Shown here: positions 24,139 to 32,866 of the stretch, piece by piece
How the letters are laid out: every line of letters begins with the position of its first letter
Numbering within the stretch: the stretch's first letter is position 1
DNA from: an uncultured Treponema sp.
Lineage (GTDB): Bacteria > Spirochaetota > Spirochaetia > Treponematales > Treponemataceae
Direction: 5' to 3'
DNA length: 64,000 nt
Assembly (NCBI GenBank): GCA_949300145.1
Contig: CASGDA010000006.1
Coordinates: forward strand, 1-64,000
Notes under the pieces: generated by a model
The model's database searches: none
What the model was told of the DNA's origin: nothing
The model's input: the letters and a program-made list of their open reading frames with translations, nothing else
Program-made: the position numbers and the translations under genes

Positions 24139-25224
24139 ATGGACTTTTTAAAAAGAGTTTTGAAAATGTTCACAGATGACGTGCGGATGCAGAAGCGCGG
24201 ATTCTTTACAACCTTCTTCAAGACAACTGAAGAAGATTATACAAACGCAGAATTTGTCGAAATCGACATTGAACGCAGCGGCAACAAAGTTGCGCCAGTT
24301 CTGAAAGACCACAGAACAGGCGGCGTTATTGTTGACGACGACATTTTTACAGAAAAGCGGTTTAAGCCGCCTTATTCTTGTTTGAAGCAGCCTGTTCCGC
24401 TTATGGATCTTATGCAGCGTCAGCCGGGCGAAAGAGACGATGACGCAACTATTGGTTCATGGTTTGCCCGCCTTGTTGCAAAAATCAAGAAGGCACTTTC
24501 TAAATTCCATCGTATGTTCAAAGAACAGATTGAATTGCAGTGCGCACAGATTATGCAGACAGGTGTTGTTCAGCTTTCAGACGAAAACGGAAATATCGTT
24601 TATGACCTTGACTTCAAGATGAAGTCAAGCCACAAGCCTACGGTTTCTGTTGCCTGGAGTTCTTCAAACGCTACCCCTCTTGCGGATTTGGAAGCACTTT
24701 GTGAGGCTATCAACGACGATGGAAAAAGCGACCCTGCTATTGCAATTTTTGGACGCAACGCCTGGAACAATGCGCTTAAAAACGCAGACTTCAAAGACGC
24801 TGTTAAAAAAGACGGCATGAATCTTGGTCAGCTTTCACCAGCTTTGAAAAATCGCGGCGGCCGTTACATGGGTTATGTTGACATCGGTTCTTTCCGCCTT
24901 GAACTTTGGGTTTATAACGACAGCTATGAATCTTTCAAGGGTTCAACTCTTACAAAGTTTATGAACGCAGACAAGGTTATTGTTACCGCTGCTGTTGAAG
25001 ATTTGGACTTTAGAATTGTATTCGGCGGAGTGCCAACAGCTGGCATGAAAGAACCTTTTGCATCCATTGTTCCGGCAGAAGTTACTTATGACGGTTTTGC
25101 ACGCATTCACAACCGCGTCTGGTATGACGAAAACGGCGATACATACACAGGCGAAAGCAAGATGCGCGCTTTGGCTATTCCAGTTTCCATTGATAAATTC
25201 GGTTGTTTAACAACCACAGTTTAA
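24139..25224 (+). CDS. Major capsid protein, lambda gpE family
   Basis: 361 residues. Starts MDFLKRVLKMFTDD; the KVAPVLKDHRTGGVIVDDDI and LPDLMQ-type E-loop region, the GRNAWNNALKN helix and a C-terminal GVPTAGMKEPFASIVPAEVTY strand set fit gpE-type HK97-fold capsids. ATG 24139 follows CAGGAG; the frame is open 75 bp further upstream but that part overlaps the decoration gene. Confidence 0.88.
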   Translation: MDFLKRVLKMFTDDVRMQKRGFFTTFFKTTEEDYTNAEFVEIDIERSGNKVAPVLKDHRTGGVIVDDDIFTEKRFKPPYSCLKQPVPLMDLMQRQPGERDDDATIGSWFARLVAKIKKALSKFHRMFKEQIELQCAQIMQTGVVQLSDENGNIVYDLDFKMKSSHKPTVSVAWSSSNATPLADLEALCEAINDDGKSDPAIAIFGRNAWNNALKNADFKDAVKKDGMNLGQLSPALKNRGGRYMGYVDIGSFRLELWVYNDSYESFKGSTLTKFMNADKVIVTAAVEDLDFRIVFGGVPTAGMKEPFASIVPAEVTYDGFARIHNRVWYDENGDTYTGESKMRALAIPVSIDKFGCLTTTV

Positions 25225-25234
25225 GAGGTAAAAC

Positions 25235-25555
25235 ATGGCAGCGACCAAAGTTTATGAGATTGCTGATGGCACAGCCATCACATCAAAAGGTGTAATTCTT
25301 GCTGAAGGACAGGAAGTTACAAAAGACGATTTTCTTTCTGAAGAAGTTTTTAACGAGCTTGTAAAGGCAAAGAAAATCGTACAGGTTACAAGCACTGGCA
25401 AAAAACCTGCAAGCACTGACAAAGCAGCTTCAAACCCCACTTCTTCTACAGGTGCTGTAGATGCTGAAGCAGAGGACACAAACCCTAAATCTGATTCCAA
25501 AGACGATTCAGACAAGGGCGGCGACGCAGGCGACGATGCTGGAGACGCACAGTAA
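25235..25555 (+). CDS. Small head-region protein with acidic disordered tail
   Basis: 106 residues: ordered N-terminal half (VYEIADGTAITSKGVILAEG) and a low-complexity Asp/Ala/Ser tail (residues 60-106). It lies between capsid and head-tail joining genes. It may be a completion or chaperone protein; no family recognised. Confidence 0.55.
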   Translation: MAATKVYEIADGTAITSKGVILAEGQEVTKDDFLSEEVFNELVKAKKIVQVTSTGKKPASTDKAASNPTSSTGAVDAEAEDTNPKSDSKDDSDKGGDAGDDAGDAQ

Positions 25556-25557
25556 AA

Positions 25558-25944
25558 ATGGGTTTAAGAGAACTTGCGCAGAAAGATGCGGCCCACACGA
25601 TTGAGGGCAAGCAGGCCGGAAACACTGTCTTTACTCTTAGTGACAAAGCCGGGCATTCGTGGGAGATAACCGGGTTTGTGGGAGACATCGGCTATTCTGT
25701 TGATACAGAGGGAAACCGTGTCGCCGGGCGGACAGTGTGCGCAAGTTTTCTTGCAGACCGCGTGCAAATTGGCGACAAAACGGTAAGCCCTGCCCCCGGC
25801 TGGAAACTTGTCTACAAGAATCTGGATGGAGAGACACAGGAAAGCAATATTGTTTTTGCAGAGCCGGACAGAACGATTGGGGTTGTCCGGGTATTTCTTA
25901 GCTTGGATATGAGCGGAGCGGAACAGGCGGTAAATGATGATTGA
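25558..25944 (+). CDS. Probable head-tail joining protein
   Basis: 128 residues, beta-rich (VFTLSDKAGHSWEITGFVGD then TVCASFLADRVQIGDKTVSP). Size, fold type and position after the capsid gene fit the tail-attachment/gpFII-like class seen in phages with Mu-type tails. The call is positional. Confidence 0.5.
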   Translation: MGLRELAQKDAAHTIEGKQAGNTVFTLSDKAGHSWEITGFVGDIGYSVDTEGNRVAGRTVCASFLADRVQIGDKTVSPAPGWKLVYKNLDGETQESNIVFAEPDRTIGVVRVFLSLDMSGAEQAVNDD

Positions 25945-26572
25945 ATGTGAGTGCAAAGAGCTTTTGAGCGAGCCGGATAATATTGAGTATATCCGCGACC
26001 AGATAGGGGCGATTTTGAGCGCAGAACTTACCAATCAGTTTGCGCTTGCACAGGGAGCAGCCGATCCTGCCGCCCGTGACTACAACATTGGCGTTTACAT
26101 TGAAAATGACGACCCCTTGCAGCTTGTTGACGCAGGGGCAAGTCCTTTTCCGCTTGTGAACCTTTCTTTGGTAAGCACGGAAAAGGACAGCGGAAGCACA
26201 AGCATAAACAAGCACAACATGAGCGCAACCTTTCTGCTTGATGTTTATGCTACAGGGAACGCAGATAGCGGGGAAAATGCGGCCATGCGGGCAAGCCTAA
26301 AAGCCTGGAAAGCGGCGCGGATTGTCCGCAATATTTTGTGTGCTGAAAACTACGCATATTTTAAGATGCGCGGGATTGTGAGCGGGCGCGACATTGTGAA
26401 GTTTGAAGCGGGAAACCCGGCGAATGCCAGCGCAGCTTTGAGAGTGAAAATCATACGCATTACTTTAAATGTGGATTACATAGAGGGCGTGGCAATCAGC
26501 GAGGGCGAGGAACTTGAGTTGTTTGACGCAAAAATAAGCGACAAAGACGGCAGAGTGCTTGTCGAATTCTAA
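25934..26572 (+). CDS. Probable tail terminator / Gp37-like protein
   Basis: 212 residues with an alpha/beta pattern (IEYIRDQIGAILSAELTNQF, LDVYATGNADSGENAAMRASL, RVKIIRITLNVDYIEG). It lies directly before the tail-sheath gene, the position of Mu-type tail terminators, which cap the growing tube. It overlaps the previous gene by 11 bp. Called from position and size. Confidence 0.5.
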   Translation: MMIECECKELLSEPDNIEYIRDQIGAILSAELTNQFALAQGAADPAARDYNIGVYIENDDPLQLVDAGASPFPLVNLSLVSTEKDSGSTSINKHNMSATFLLDVYATGNADSGENAAMRASLKAWKAARIVRNILCAENYAYFKMRGIVSGRDIVKFEAGNPANASAALRVKIIRITLNVDYIEGVAISEGEELELFDAKISDKDGRVLVEF

Positions 26573-26591
26573 TATAAAAGGAGCAAAGAAA

Positions 26592-28073
26592 ATGGGTGTA
26601 AGTCCTAACACTGTTTCAAGAATCACTGGTCTTGAAACACATTACAAAAACTTTAACACCGGGAATGCCGCAATGTTGCCGCAGCAGCTTGCGATTATCG
26701 GACAGGGAAATGACGATGCCGTCTATTCTCTTGACAAGTACGAAATTGAAGGAAGCGCAGACGTTGTTGCACAGAAGTACGGCTACGGAAGCCCTCTTCA
26801 CCTTGCGGCGTTACAGCTTTTCCCAAAAGCCGGAGCAATGGCCACATTCCCGGTTTACATTTTGCCTGTTGCAAAAGACGAACAATGGGCTAAGGCACAA
26901 GGCGAAATCCTTATTACTGGAGACGCTGCAACAAAAGCCGGAAGCGGAACTGTTAGCGTTGGCGGTGTAGACGCTGAATTCAGCGTTGCAAAAGGCGCAA
27001 CAGCTTCTGAAACCATGGCGGCTATTGTCGCCGCAATTAACGCCGTGCTTGAAATGCCAGTTGCTGCGGCTGTTACGGCAACTTCTGGAGATGTGCCGGA
27101 GCATATTACTTTAACCGCAAAATGGAGCGGCGTACTTGGCAACAGCATCACCATTGTAATGGACGCTGACTTGCCAGGCTTGACCGTGGCAATTACTGCA
27201 TTTGCAGACGGAGCAGGAACGCCCGATGTTACAAGCGCACTTGAAAAAATCGGTCAGAAATGGGTTACATTCATTCTTTCAACTTTTGACTACAAGGCCG
27301 GAAGCGTGCTTGATACATACCAGATTTGGGGCGAAGGCCGCTGGAGCGTTTTGCAGAAAATGCCTTGTATTGTTGCGCACGGTTGTACAGATAACTACAC
27401 AACACGCACTGCAATCACGGACGAACGCAAAAACGACTACATTAACTTTTTAATTCCCAGCGTTGGTTCGCCGGAACTTCCGTTTGTGGTTGCCGCAAAA
27501 GGTCTGCTTAACGATATTATCACAACTGCGGATTCAAACCCGCCGCAGAATTACAAAGGGCAGCTTACAGGGCTTAAAGCCGGAAGCGATGAAGCACAGG
27601 AAAGCCCGCAGATCCGCAACCAGTCCATTCTTAAAGGCGCGTCAAACAACATTAAGAGCGGAAACGTTGCGGAACTGAACGACATCGTAACATTCTATCA
27701 CCCGGATTCAGAAGGCAAATATCCTGGCCGCCGCTATGTTGTGGATGCGGTTAAACTTATGAACGTCGTTTATAACTGCCGTCTTATTACAGAAAGCGAT
27801 GAGGTCAAGGGTGCGCCGCTTGTGCCGGATTCACAGGTTACGACAAACCCGAAGGCGATAAAGCCTAAGACTGTAAAAGGCTGGTTTGCAAACCTTGCGC
27901 ACTCTCTGGCACTGAACGCTATTATCAGCGATGAAGATTTTACAAAAGAAAATCTTACAGTCGGAATCAACAGCGAAAATCCTAAGCGTGTTGATTACGT
28001 GTTTCCGTGCAAACTTTCCGGCAACGTGGAAGTTATCAGCGGCGACATTTATTTTGGCTTTTATGTAGGCTAA
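26592..28073 (+). CDS. Contractile tail sheath protein
   Basis: 493 residues resembling Mu gpL-type sheaths: N-terminal beta part (QLAIIGQGNDDAVYSLDKYE), a variable insert rich in Gly/Ala/Thr near 115-210, and a C-terminal part (TTNPKAIKPKTVKGWFANLA and VDYVFPCKLSGNVEVISGDI) that forms the sheath handshake strands. Its presence makes prophage 1 a myovirus. ATG 26592 follows AAGGAG; the earlier start at 26559 overlaps the previous gene. Confidence 0.88.
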   Translation: MGVSPNTVSRITGLETHYKNFNTGNAAMLPQQLAIIGQGNDDAVYSLDKYEIEGSADVVAQKYGYGSPLHLAALQLFPKAGAMATFPVYILPVAKDEQWAKAQGEILITGDAATKAGSGTVSVGGVDAEFSVAKGATASETMAAIVAAINAVLEMPVAAAVTATSGDVPEHITLTAKWSGVLGNSITIVMDADLPGLTVAITAFADGAGTPDVTSALEKIGQKWVTFILSTFDYKAGSVLDTYQIWGEGRWSVLQKMPCIVAHGCTDNYTTRTAITDERKNDYINFLIPSVGSPELPFVVAAKGLLNDIITTADSNPPQNYKGQLTGLKAGSDEAQESPQIRNQSILKGASNNIKSGNVAELNDIVTFYHPDSEGKYPGRRYVVDAVKLMNVVYNCRLITESDEVKGAPLVPDSQVTTNPKAIKPKTVKGWFANLAHSLALNAIISDEDFTKENLTVGINSENPKRVDYVFPCKLSGNVEVISGDIYFGFYVG

Positions 28074-28084
28074 GGAGTTGAAGG

Positions 28085-28462
28085 ATGGCAAAAGCAGGAA
28101 GCGCATTTGAAAGTATAACTTTGAAAGGAAGGAACTTCGCTTGTGACAGCGAGAGTGAGCCGGAAGTTGACCTTACAAAATATTCAAACGAAACCGCCGC
28201 AAATACGGACGGAACTTTCCGCATCAAGAAAACGCGCAAAGTCCAGTCTATCAGCGGCGTAGAAATTGCCGTTAATCCCGCACTGGGAGACTTGAGCTTT
28301 ATAAACGACTTGCAGAACAAACTTGAGCCTTTTTCTTTCATGGCTACAAGGGTGGACGGCGGCGTTTATTCTGGCGAAGTTACCCTTGTTGACGATGTGA
28401 AGTACAAGGAAAAAGACGGAACAATGGAACTTTCCATTGAGGGCAGAATTGAAATGTTGTAA
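28085..28462 (+). CDS. Tail tube protein, Mu gpM-like
   Basis: 125 residues, beta-barrel type (FESITLKGRNFACDSESEPE, DGTFRIKKTRKVQSISGVEI, GGVYSGEVTLVDDVKYKEKD). It follows the sheath gene by 11 bp, as tube follows sheath in Mu-like phages. Confidence 0.78.
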   Translation: MAKAGSAFESITLKGRNFACDSESEPEVDLTKYSNETAANTDGTFRIKKTRKVQSISGVEIAVNPALGDLSFINDLQNKLEPFSFMATRVDGGVYSGEVTLVDDVKYKEKDGTMELSIEGRIEML

Positions 28463-28468
28463 CAAGAG

Positions 28469-28492
28469 CCGACTATTCACGTGAGTAGTCGG
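28469..28492. repeat. 18-bp palindrome, copy 5
   Basis: CCGACTATTCACGTGAGTAGTCGG; the inverted repeat here extends to 24 bp with one T/G mismatch, which would be a wobble pair in RNA. It lies between the tube and chaperone genes and is followed by a T-rich run. Confidence 0.85.
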
Positions 28493-28518
28493 AGATTTTT
28501 ATTTTTGAGGGTAGCAAA

Positions 28519-29159
28519 ATGGCAGAAGAAAAAGCAACAATGAGCGCAGAACTTGCAGAAGATGAATTCAACAACTGGGCTGAAAACATGGGCCTGGAAG
28601 TTAAAGCGGACGAAAGCAGAAGCGAAATGAACGAAACTTTGCTTTCCAGCGGCAAAAAACTTTTTATCCGTGCGCTTACCAAAGGAAGTGCCGTCATAAA
28701 TGACAGCGGAAATCTTGTTTACACAGTTTCAGGATTCAGCCCGGAAGGTTACAAAGATACAGAGGTGGAAATCAACATTCCTTCCCCTAGAGCTTTTGCA
28801 GCCGTAGGAAAAAAAGGAAGTGACGGAACACAGAAAGCCCTTTCTATTGCAAGCAGCATGACCGGGAAAGACACAGGCTGGTTCCTGAATCTTGGTTTGC
28901 CGGACTTCAAATTCTTTATGGGGATTGTCGGACTTTTTTTGATGGACTGACCGTAGCGGTTGCGGTTGAGGGCAGAGAAAAAAAAGTTAAGGCTGCCGTT
29001 GGCGTTCCTGTAATGATTAGGGAAATATATCAGAATTACCACCTTCCAATAAAGCCGGATGAACTTTCATTGGAAGATTTGTTGTTTTGGTACGAACCGT
29101 TAATCCCTAGTCTGATTCAGATGCAGAAGGAGTTGAAAAAGAATAGTCGGCATTCTTGA
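28519..29159 (+). CDS. Tail assembly chaperone with -1 programmed frameshift
   Basis: The zero frame (28519-28950) encodes 143 residues ending FKFFMGIVGLFLMD. At 28935-28941 the slippery T-TTT-TTG lies in frame, and a -1 slip gives GLFFDGLTVAVAVEGREKKV and on to a stop at 29157-29159. The extended product has about 213 residues. Tail chaperones of Siphoviridae and Mu-like phages use exactly this G/GT-type arrangement, and the gene lies directly before the tape measure. Confidence 0.82.
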
Positions 29160-29397
29160 CACTTCTTTCTGCCCAATTAGAAGGGGCTTTTAATTCCATG
29201 AAAAGATTCACAATACCTGCCACGGCAACAAGAAATGGGAAAATCGCGAGAACCCACATATTATACCCGATTGATGCAATTAACGCTGCAATGCCTAAGA
29301 AAAAAGCACAGATGATAATAGTGCTAATAACAAGAGTTTTTCTTGTTCCTTTTAAGAGGCCTTTCTGCATTTTTTCTGGAAGTTCTTCAAATTTCAT
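29107..29397 (-). CDS. Two-TM membrane protein, antisense within tail operon
   Basis: 96 residues: basic amphipathic start (KFEELPEKMQKGLLKGTRK), helices at about 22-44 (LVISTIIICAFFLGIAALIA) and 47-68, acidic Ser-rich end. It faces against the tail operon, overlaps the frameshifted end of the chaperone by 53 bp, and has its own consensus promoter. This is the pattern of a cargo gene expressed from a silent prophage; superinfection exclusion is a guess. Confidence 0.65.
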   Translation of the reverse strand: MKFEELPEKMQKGLLKGTRKTLVISTIIICAFFLGIAALIASIGYNMWVLAIFPFLVAVAGIVNLFMELKAPSNWAERSVKNADYSFSTPSASESD

Positions 29398-29403
29398 AAC
29401 TAA

Positions 29404-29432
29404 ATAATAAGGTTGTTTTTGAAATATGTCAA
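29404..29432 (-). promoter_or_regulatory. Consensus promoter of the antisense membrane gene
   Basis: On the minus strand TTGACA (29432-29427), 17-bp spacer, TATTAT (29409-29404). ATG 29397 follows only six bases after the -10, so the message would be leaderless or nearly so. The -35 overlaps the start codon of the tape-measure gene (29426-29428) on the other strand. Confidence 0.75.
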
Positions 29433-31447
29433 CTACTTATCAAATAAAAACCGAATTTTACATTTTAGACAAGGCATCGCCTGTACTTTCCACTGTAGGA
29501 AAAAAAGCGCAGTGGCTGGAAAAAAATCTTTCCGCTCCACTGTTAGCCGCCGAAAAGCGTTTTACGGCATTTGAAACAGCAATGAAGCAGGCTGTTGTAG
29601 GCGGTTTTGGCGCGGTGGTAGCGGCCGCCGCAACCGCCGTAAAGTCTGCCATTCCTTTGGGCATGGAACTTGAACAGAACTTGGGCGGTACAGAAGCGGT
29701 ATTTGGTGAGTATGCAGAAAGCATTCAGACACTTGCAGAGACCGCTTATAGAAATATGGGTCTTTCCGCTTCTGATTACATGGCAACTGCAAATAAAATG
29801 GGTTCTCTTTTCCAGGGGTCGGGCTTGGAGCAGGTGCGGGCAATGGAACTTTCCACAAAAGCAATGCAGAGAGCCGCCGATGTCGCATCTGTAATGGGCA
29901 TTGATGCAAGCATGGCTATGGAATCTATAGCCGGAGCTGCGAAGGGCAATTTTACCATGATGGACAATCTGGGCGTTGCCATGAACGCTACAACTTTGTC
30001 TGCATACGCCCTTGAAAAAGGAATCAACTTTAAATGGAACACGGCAAGCAATGCCGAAAAAGCAGAACTTGCAATGCAGATGTTTTTTGAACGAACAGAA
30101 CAATATGCCGGAAACTTTGCAAGGGAAGCCAACAGCACTCTTGCAGGTTCTTTTGGTCGTATGAAGACAAATATTCAAGACATTCTTGCAAAAATGGCAC
30201 TTGGACAGGATATAAAGCCATCTCTTGAAAACCTGCAAGAATCTGTGCTTGCCTTTGCTCACAACATTGTTCCGGCTGTTGTCGCTATTTTAAATCAACT
30301 TCCAGATCTTGTTTCGGGCGTGCTTTCTACCGTAGGCCCTGTTATAGAACAGGCTTTGGGCGACATAAAAAGTCCGTTCGGGGAAATACTTATTGCCGGA
30401 CTGAAAGTAATTCAGATGATTTGGGATTTGAAAGTTCCTATTCTTGCCATTGGTGGGTTATTTATGGCGTGGCACGGCATTGTGGATGTTATTTTTATGA
30501 TAACAAAAGCAATGAAAGTGTGGGAAATAGGCACAAGAGTTCTTGAAGGCATACAAGCCGCACACAATGCAGTCTTATGGGGAACTACAGTTGCCATTGA
30601 AGCGCAGGGTGGCGCGGCTGTTGCTGCCAGTGTAGGAATGAAAATTTACTCGGTTGCATCCAGTATTGCAGCCGGAGCAACAACGGCTTTTTCTACGGCA
30701 ATGGGATTTTTGAACGCAGTGTTTGTAGCTTCCCCTATAGGCTGGATTGTCTTAGCGATTGTCGCCGCAATCGGCTTGCTTGTGGGAATTATTGTCATCT
30801 GCGTCAAGCACTGGGATTCCATAAGCGCAGCGTTAAAAAGATTCGGTGAAGCCGCATTGAATATTCTTTCTACAGTCTGGAACGCGATAACAGGATTCTT
30901 TAGCAGGATTCCACAATTTCTTTCCGATGTATGGAATGCAATAACTGGATTTTTTGCAATGATAGGCGCAACTGTAGCGGGCTGGGTTGAATCTCTTACA
31001 GCAAAGTTGCAGCCACTTTTTGATTTTATAAGCGGACTTTTTGGCGGAATAGCGAATCTTTGGCAGGGGCTTGTTTCCGTATTCCAATCAGAAGGGCTTA
31101 TAGGAGTTTTCAAAAGAATCGGTTCTGCAATTCTTGGATTTGTGCTTACACCGATTGAAGCAGTTTTAAGGGCTTTAGACTGGGTTCCTGGCATTGGCAA
31201 CACAATGGGAAGCTGGGCGGACAAAATCGCAGAGATGAAAAGCGGATTTGATGCAAACGCAAGTTTTACGGAAAATCAAAACTTGCAGATTTCGCCAACA
31301 AAGACCGCCGCCGTTGCAAGCTCTTATTCACGGCAAGAAAACTTCTCCAATGTGAATATCAGTCTTGCAGAGCAACTAAAATCTGATAATTACGGCACGG
31401 TGGCTCCCGGTGTTACAGTCGCAAGGACTGCAAGCGGTTCTTTCTAA
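29426..31447 (+). CDS. Tail tape-measure protein
   Basis: 673 residues. N-terminal phage tail-tape region (FYILDKASPVLSTVGKKAQW, then METEL-like SIPLGMELEQNLGG and FGEYAESIQTLAETAYRNMG), long helices, hydrophobic segments around 330-370 and 410-455, and tryptophan-rich repeats (VWNAITGFFSRIPQFLSDVW then VWNAITGFFAMIGA) near 475-510. It sets tail length and helps DNA cross the inner membrane. It is short for a myophage, implying a short tail. Confidence 0.9.
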   Translation: MSTTYQIKTEFYILDKASPVLSTVGKKAQWLEKNLSAPLLAAEKRFTAFETAMKQAVVGGFGAVVAAAATAVKSAIPLGMELEQNLGGTEAVFGEYAESIQTLAETAYRNMGLSASDYMATANKMGSLFQGSGLEQVRAMELSTKAMQRAADVASVMGIDASMAMESIAGAAKGNFTMMDNLGVAMNATTLSAYALEKGINFKWNTASNAEKAELAMQMFFERTEQYAGNFAREANSTLAGSFGRMKTNIQDILAKMALGQDIKPSLENLQESVLAFAHNIVPAVVAILNQLPDLVSGVLSTVGPVIEQALGDIKSPFGEILIAGLKVIQMIWDLKVPILAIGGLFMAWHGIVDVIFMITKAMKVWEIGTRVLEGIQAAHNAVLWGTTVAIEAQGGAAVAASVGMKIYSVASSIAAGATTAFSTAMGFLNAVFVASPIGWIVLAIVAAIGLLVGIIVICVKHWDSISAALKRFGEAALNILSTVWNAITGFFSRIPQFLSDVWNAITGFFAMIGATVAGWVESLTAKLQPLFDFISGLFGGIANLWQGLVSVFQSEGLIGVFKRIGSAILGFVLTPIEAVLRALDWVPGIGNTMGSWADKIAEMKSGFDANASFTENQNLQISPTKTAAVASSYSRQENFSNVNISLAEQLKSDNYGTVAPGVTVARTASGSF

Positions 31448-31449
31448 AT

Positions 31450-31466
31450 CGGTATAGCGAGTTTAT
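31450..31466 (+). promoter_or_regulatory. GGTATAGCGA box, copy 4
   Basis: CGGTATAGCGAGTTTAT starting 3 bp after the tape-measure stop. GGTATAGCGA begins 39 nt before ATG 31490, which lacks a clear Shine-Dalgarno. Confidence 0.75.
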
Positions 31467-31489
31467 ACAAGCGCAAATATCATTGAAGC

Positions 31490-32866
31490 ATGGCTTGGAA
31501 CGATGAAATTCAAGAAGCAGCGTATAACTCACCTAGCGGAAAGCGGCAGACTTTCATTTATGAGAATGTCAGCCGTGAAACCGATTTAAAAACAGCTTCT
31601 TTTGTTTTTCCAGAACTTGACGGGGCCTTAATTCAATCTTTAGGGCTTGGCGGCAGAACTTTTCCTTTAAAGTGTATTTTTTCCGGCGCAAACTGTAATA
31701 AAGAAGCTGATAGTTTTGAAAAGCTGCTGGAAGAGCGCGGACACGGAATTCTTGAACATCCTGTATATGGCAAAATAAATGTTGTTCCAACTGGAAAAAT
31801 TAAGCGAACAGACAATCTTGTAAACGGCGCAAATGAAAGCAGCGTTGAAGTTACATTTTCTGAAACTCTTGTTGATAAAGACGAATCTACAAGCGCAGTT
31901 GCAACAGCGGATAAACTGGACGCTGCAATGGACGAATACGAGGATGCAGCTGTAGCCGATTTTGCAAATAACATTTATACAGATTCGATTGAAGATAAAA
32001 TGCAGCTTCAATCCGTTATGAAAGCCAATGCGGATTCAACTTTTAAGGGTGTTGAAAAAATGACAAAAAACGCCCCTAGAAACAAAAAACGCGGAAGCCT
32101 TTTGCAATGGTTTAATTCTGCAAAGAAATTCATAAACAGCATTATTGATAACATTGATAAAATAGGAACATACGCTAATGAAGTTGCGCGAACAACGATT
32201 AAAATGATTCGCTATCCTTCAAAAATTGCAACAGACGCACTTTCAAAACTTACTGGCTATCAGCTGATGATTAAAGACATTGCAAACAATGTAAAAGCAG
32301 ACCCATTCGGAACAAAAGCCGTTACAAATCAATGGGCCGCTACTACGCTTGCATGGGGAAGCATGGTTGCGGCTTTAAGTTATGGAGTTGCAAAAACAGC
32401 AGCAGAACAAAGCGTAAATCAGTCGGCCAGCACAAGCAGTTCTGAAAATGCTGCAAGTTCCAGCGATGATGATTTTGATTTTTCAGACAGCGATTCAAAC
32501 GGCGGATTCAAAAGCCGGGCGGACGTTCTGGAGACTGCGGCACAGATTGCAGCAACTTTTGCCGAATACAGCGCATATATTGATTCTCAAAATAAGAAAA
32601 ACGCTTTTGTTGACACAGGCGAAACTTACGAAAAACTTTTGAATGTTGTTACTTATTCCTTGCGGTCACTGGAAGAAACAGCGTTCAATTTGCCTGTAAC
32701 AAGAATTATAACGCTTGACCGTGACAGACAGCTTTTTGAGCTTTTAACAGAACTGTACGGAAAAGACGGATTCAACAGGCAAGATCAGTTTATAAACGAC
32801 AACAAACTTACGGCAGATGAAATTGTACTAATCCCTATGGGTAGAGAGGTGCGATATTATGCCTAA
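31490..32866 (+). CDS. DNA circularisation protein (Mu gpN-like)
   Basis: 458 residues. The first 120 residues carry the DNA_circ_N region (QEAAYNSPSGKRQTFIYENV, LGGRTFPLKCIFSGANCNKE, LEERGHGILEHPVYGKINVV). In Mu the protein joins the tail hub and enters the cell with the DNA. A serine/aspartate-rich low-complexity stretch lies near 308-340. It overlaps the next gene by 8 bp. Confidence 0.82.
   Translation: MAWNDEIQEAAYNSPSGKRQTFIYENVSRETDLKTASFVFPELDGALIQSLGLGGRTFPLKCIFSGANCNKEADSFEKLLEERGHGILEHPVYGKINVVPTGKIKRTDNLVNGANESSVEVTFSETLVDKDESTSAVATADKLDAAMDEYEDAAVADFANNIYTDSIEDKMQLQSVMKANADSTFKGVEKMTKNAPRNKKRGSLLQWFNSAKKFINSIIDNIDKIGTYANEVARTTIKMIRYPSKIATDALSKLTGYQLMIKDIANNVKADPFGTKAVTNQWAATTLAWGSMVAALSYGVAKTAAEQSVNQSASTSSSENAASSSDDDFDFSDSDSNGGFKSRADVLETAAQIAATFAEYSAYIDSQNKKNAFVDTGETYEKLLNVVTYSLRSLEETAFNLPVTRIITLDRDRQLFELLTELYGKDGFNRQDQFINDNKLTADEIVLIPMGREVRYYA

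Noticed and set aside
11479..28492. Palindromes as a CRISPR array
   Set aside because: The five copies are kilobases apart, perfectly symmetrical and separated by genes, unlike an array with regular spacers.
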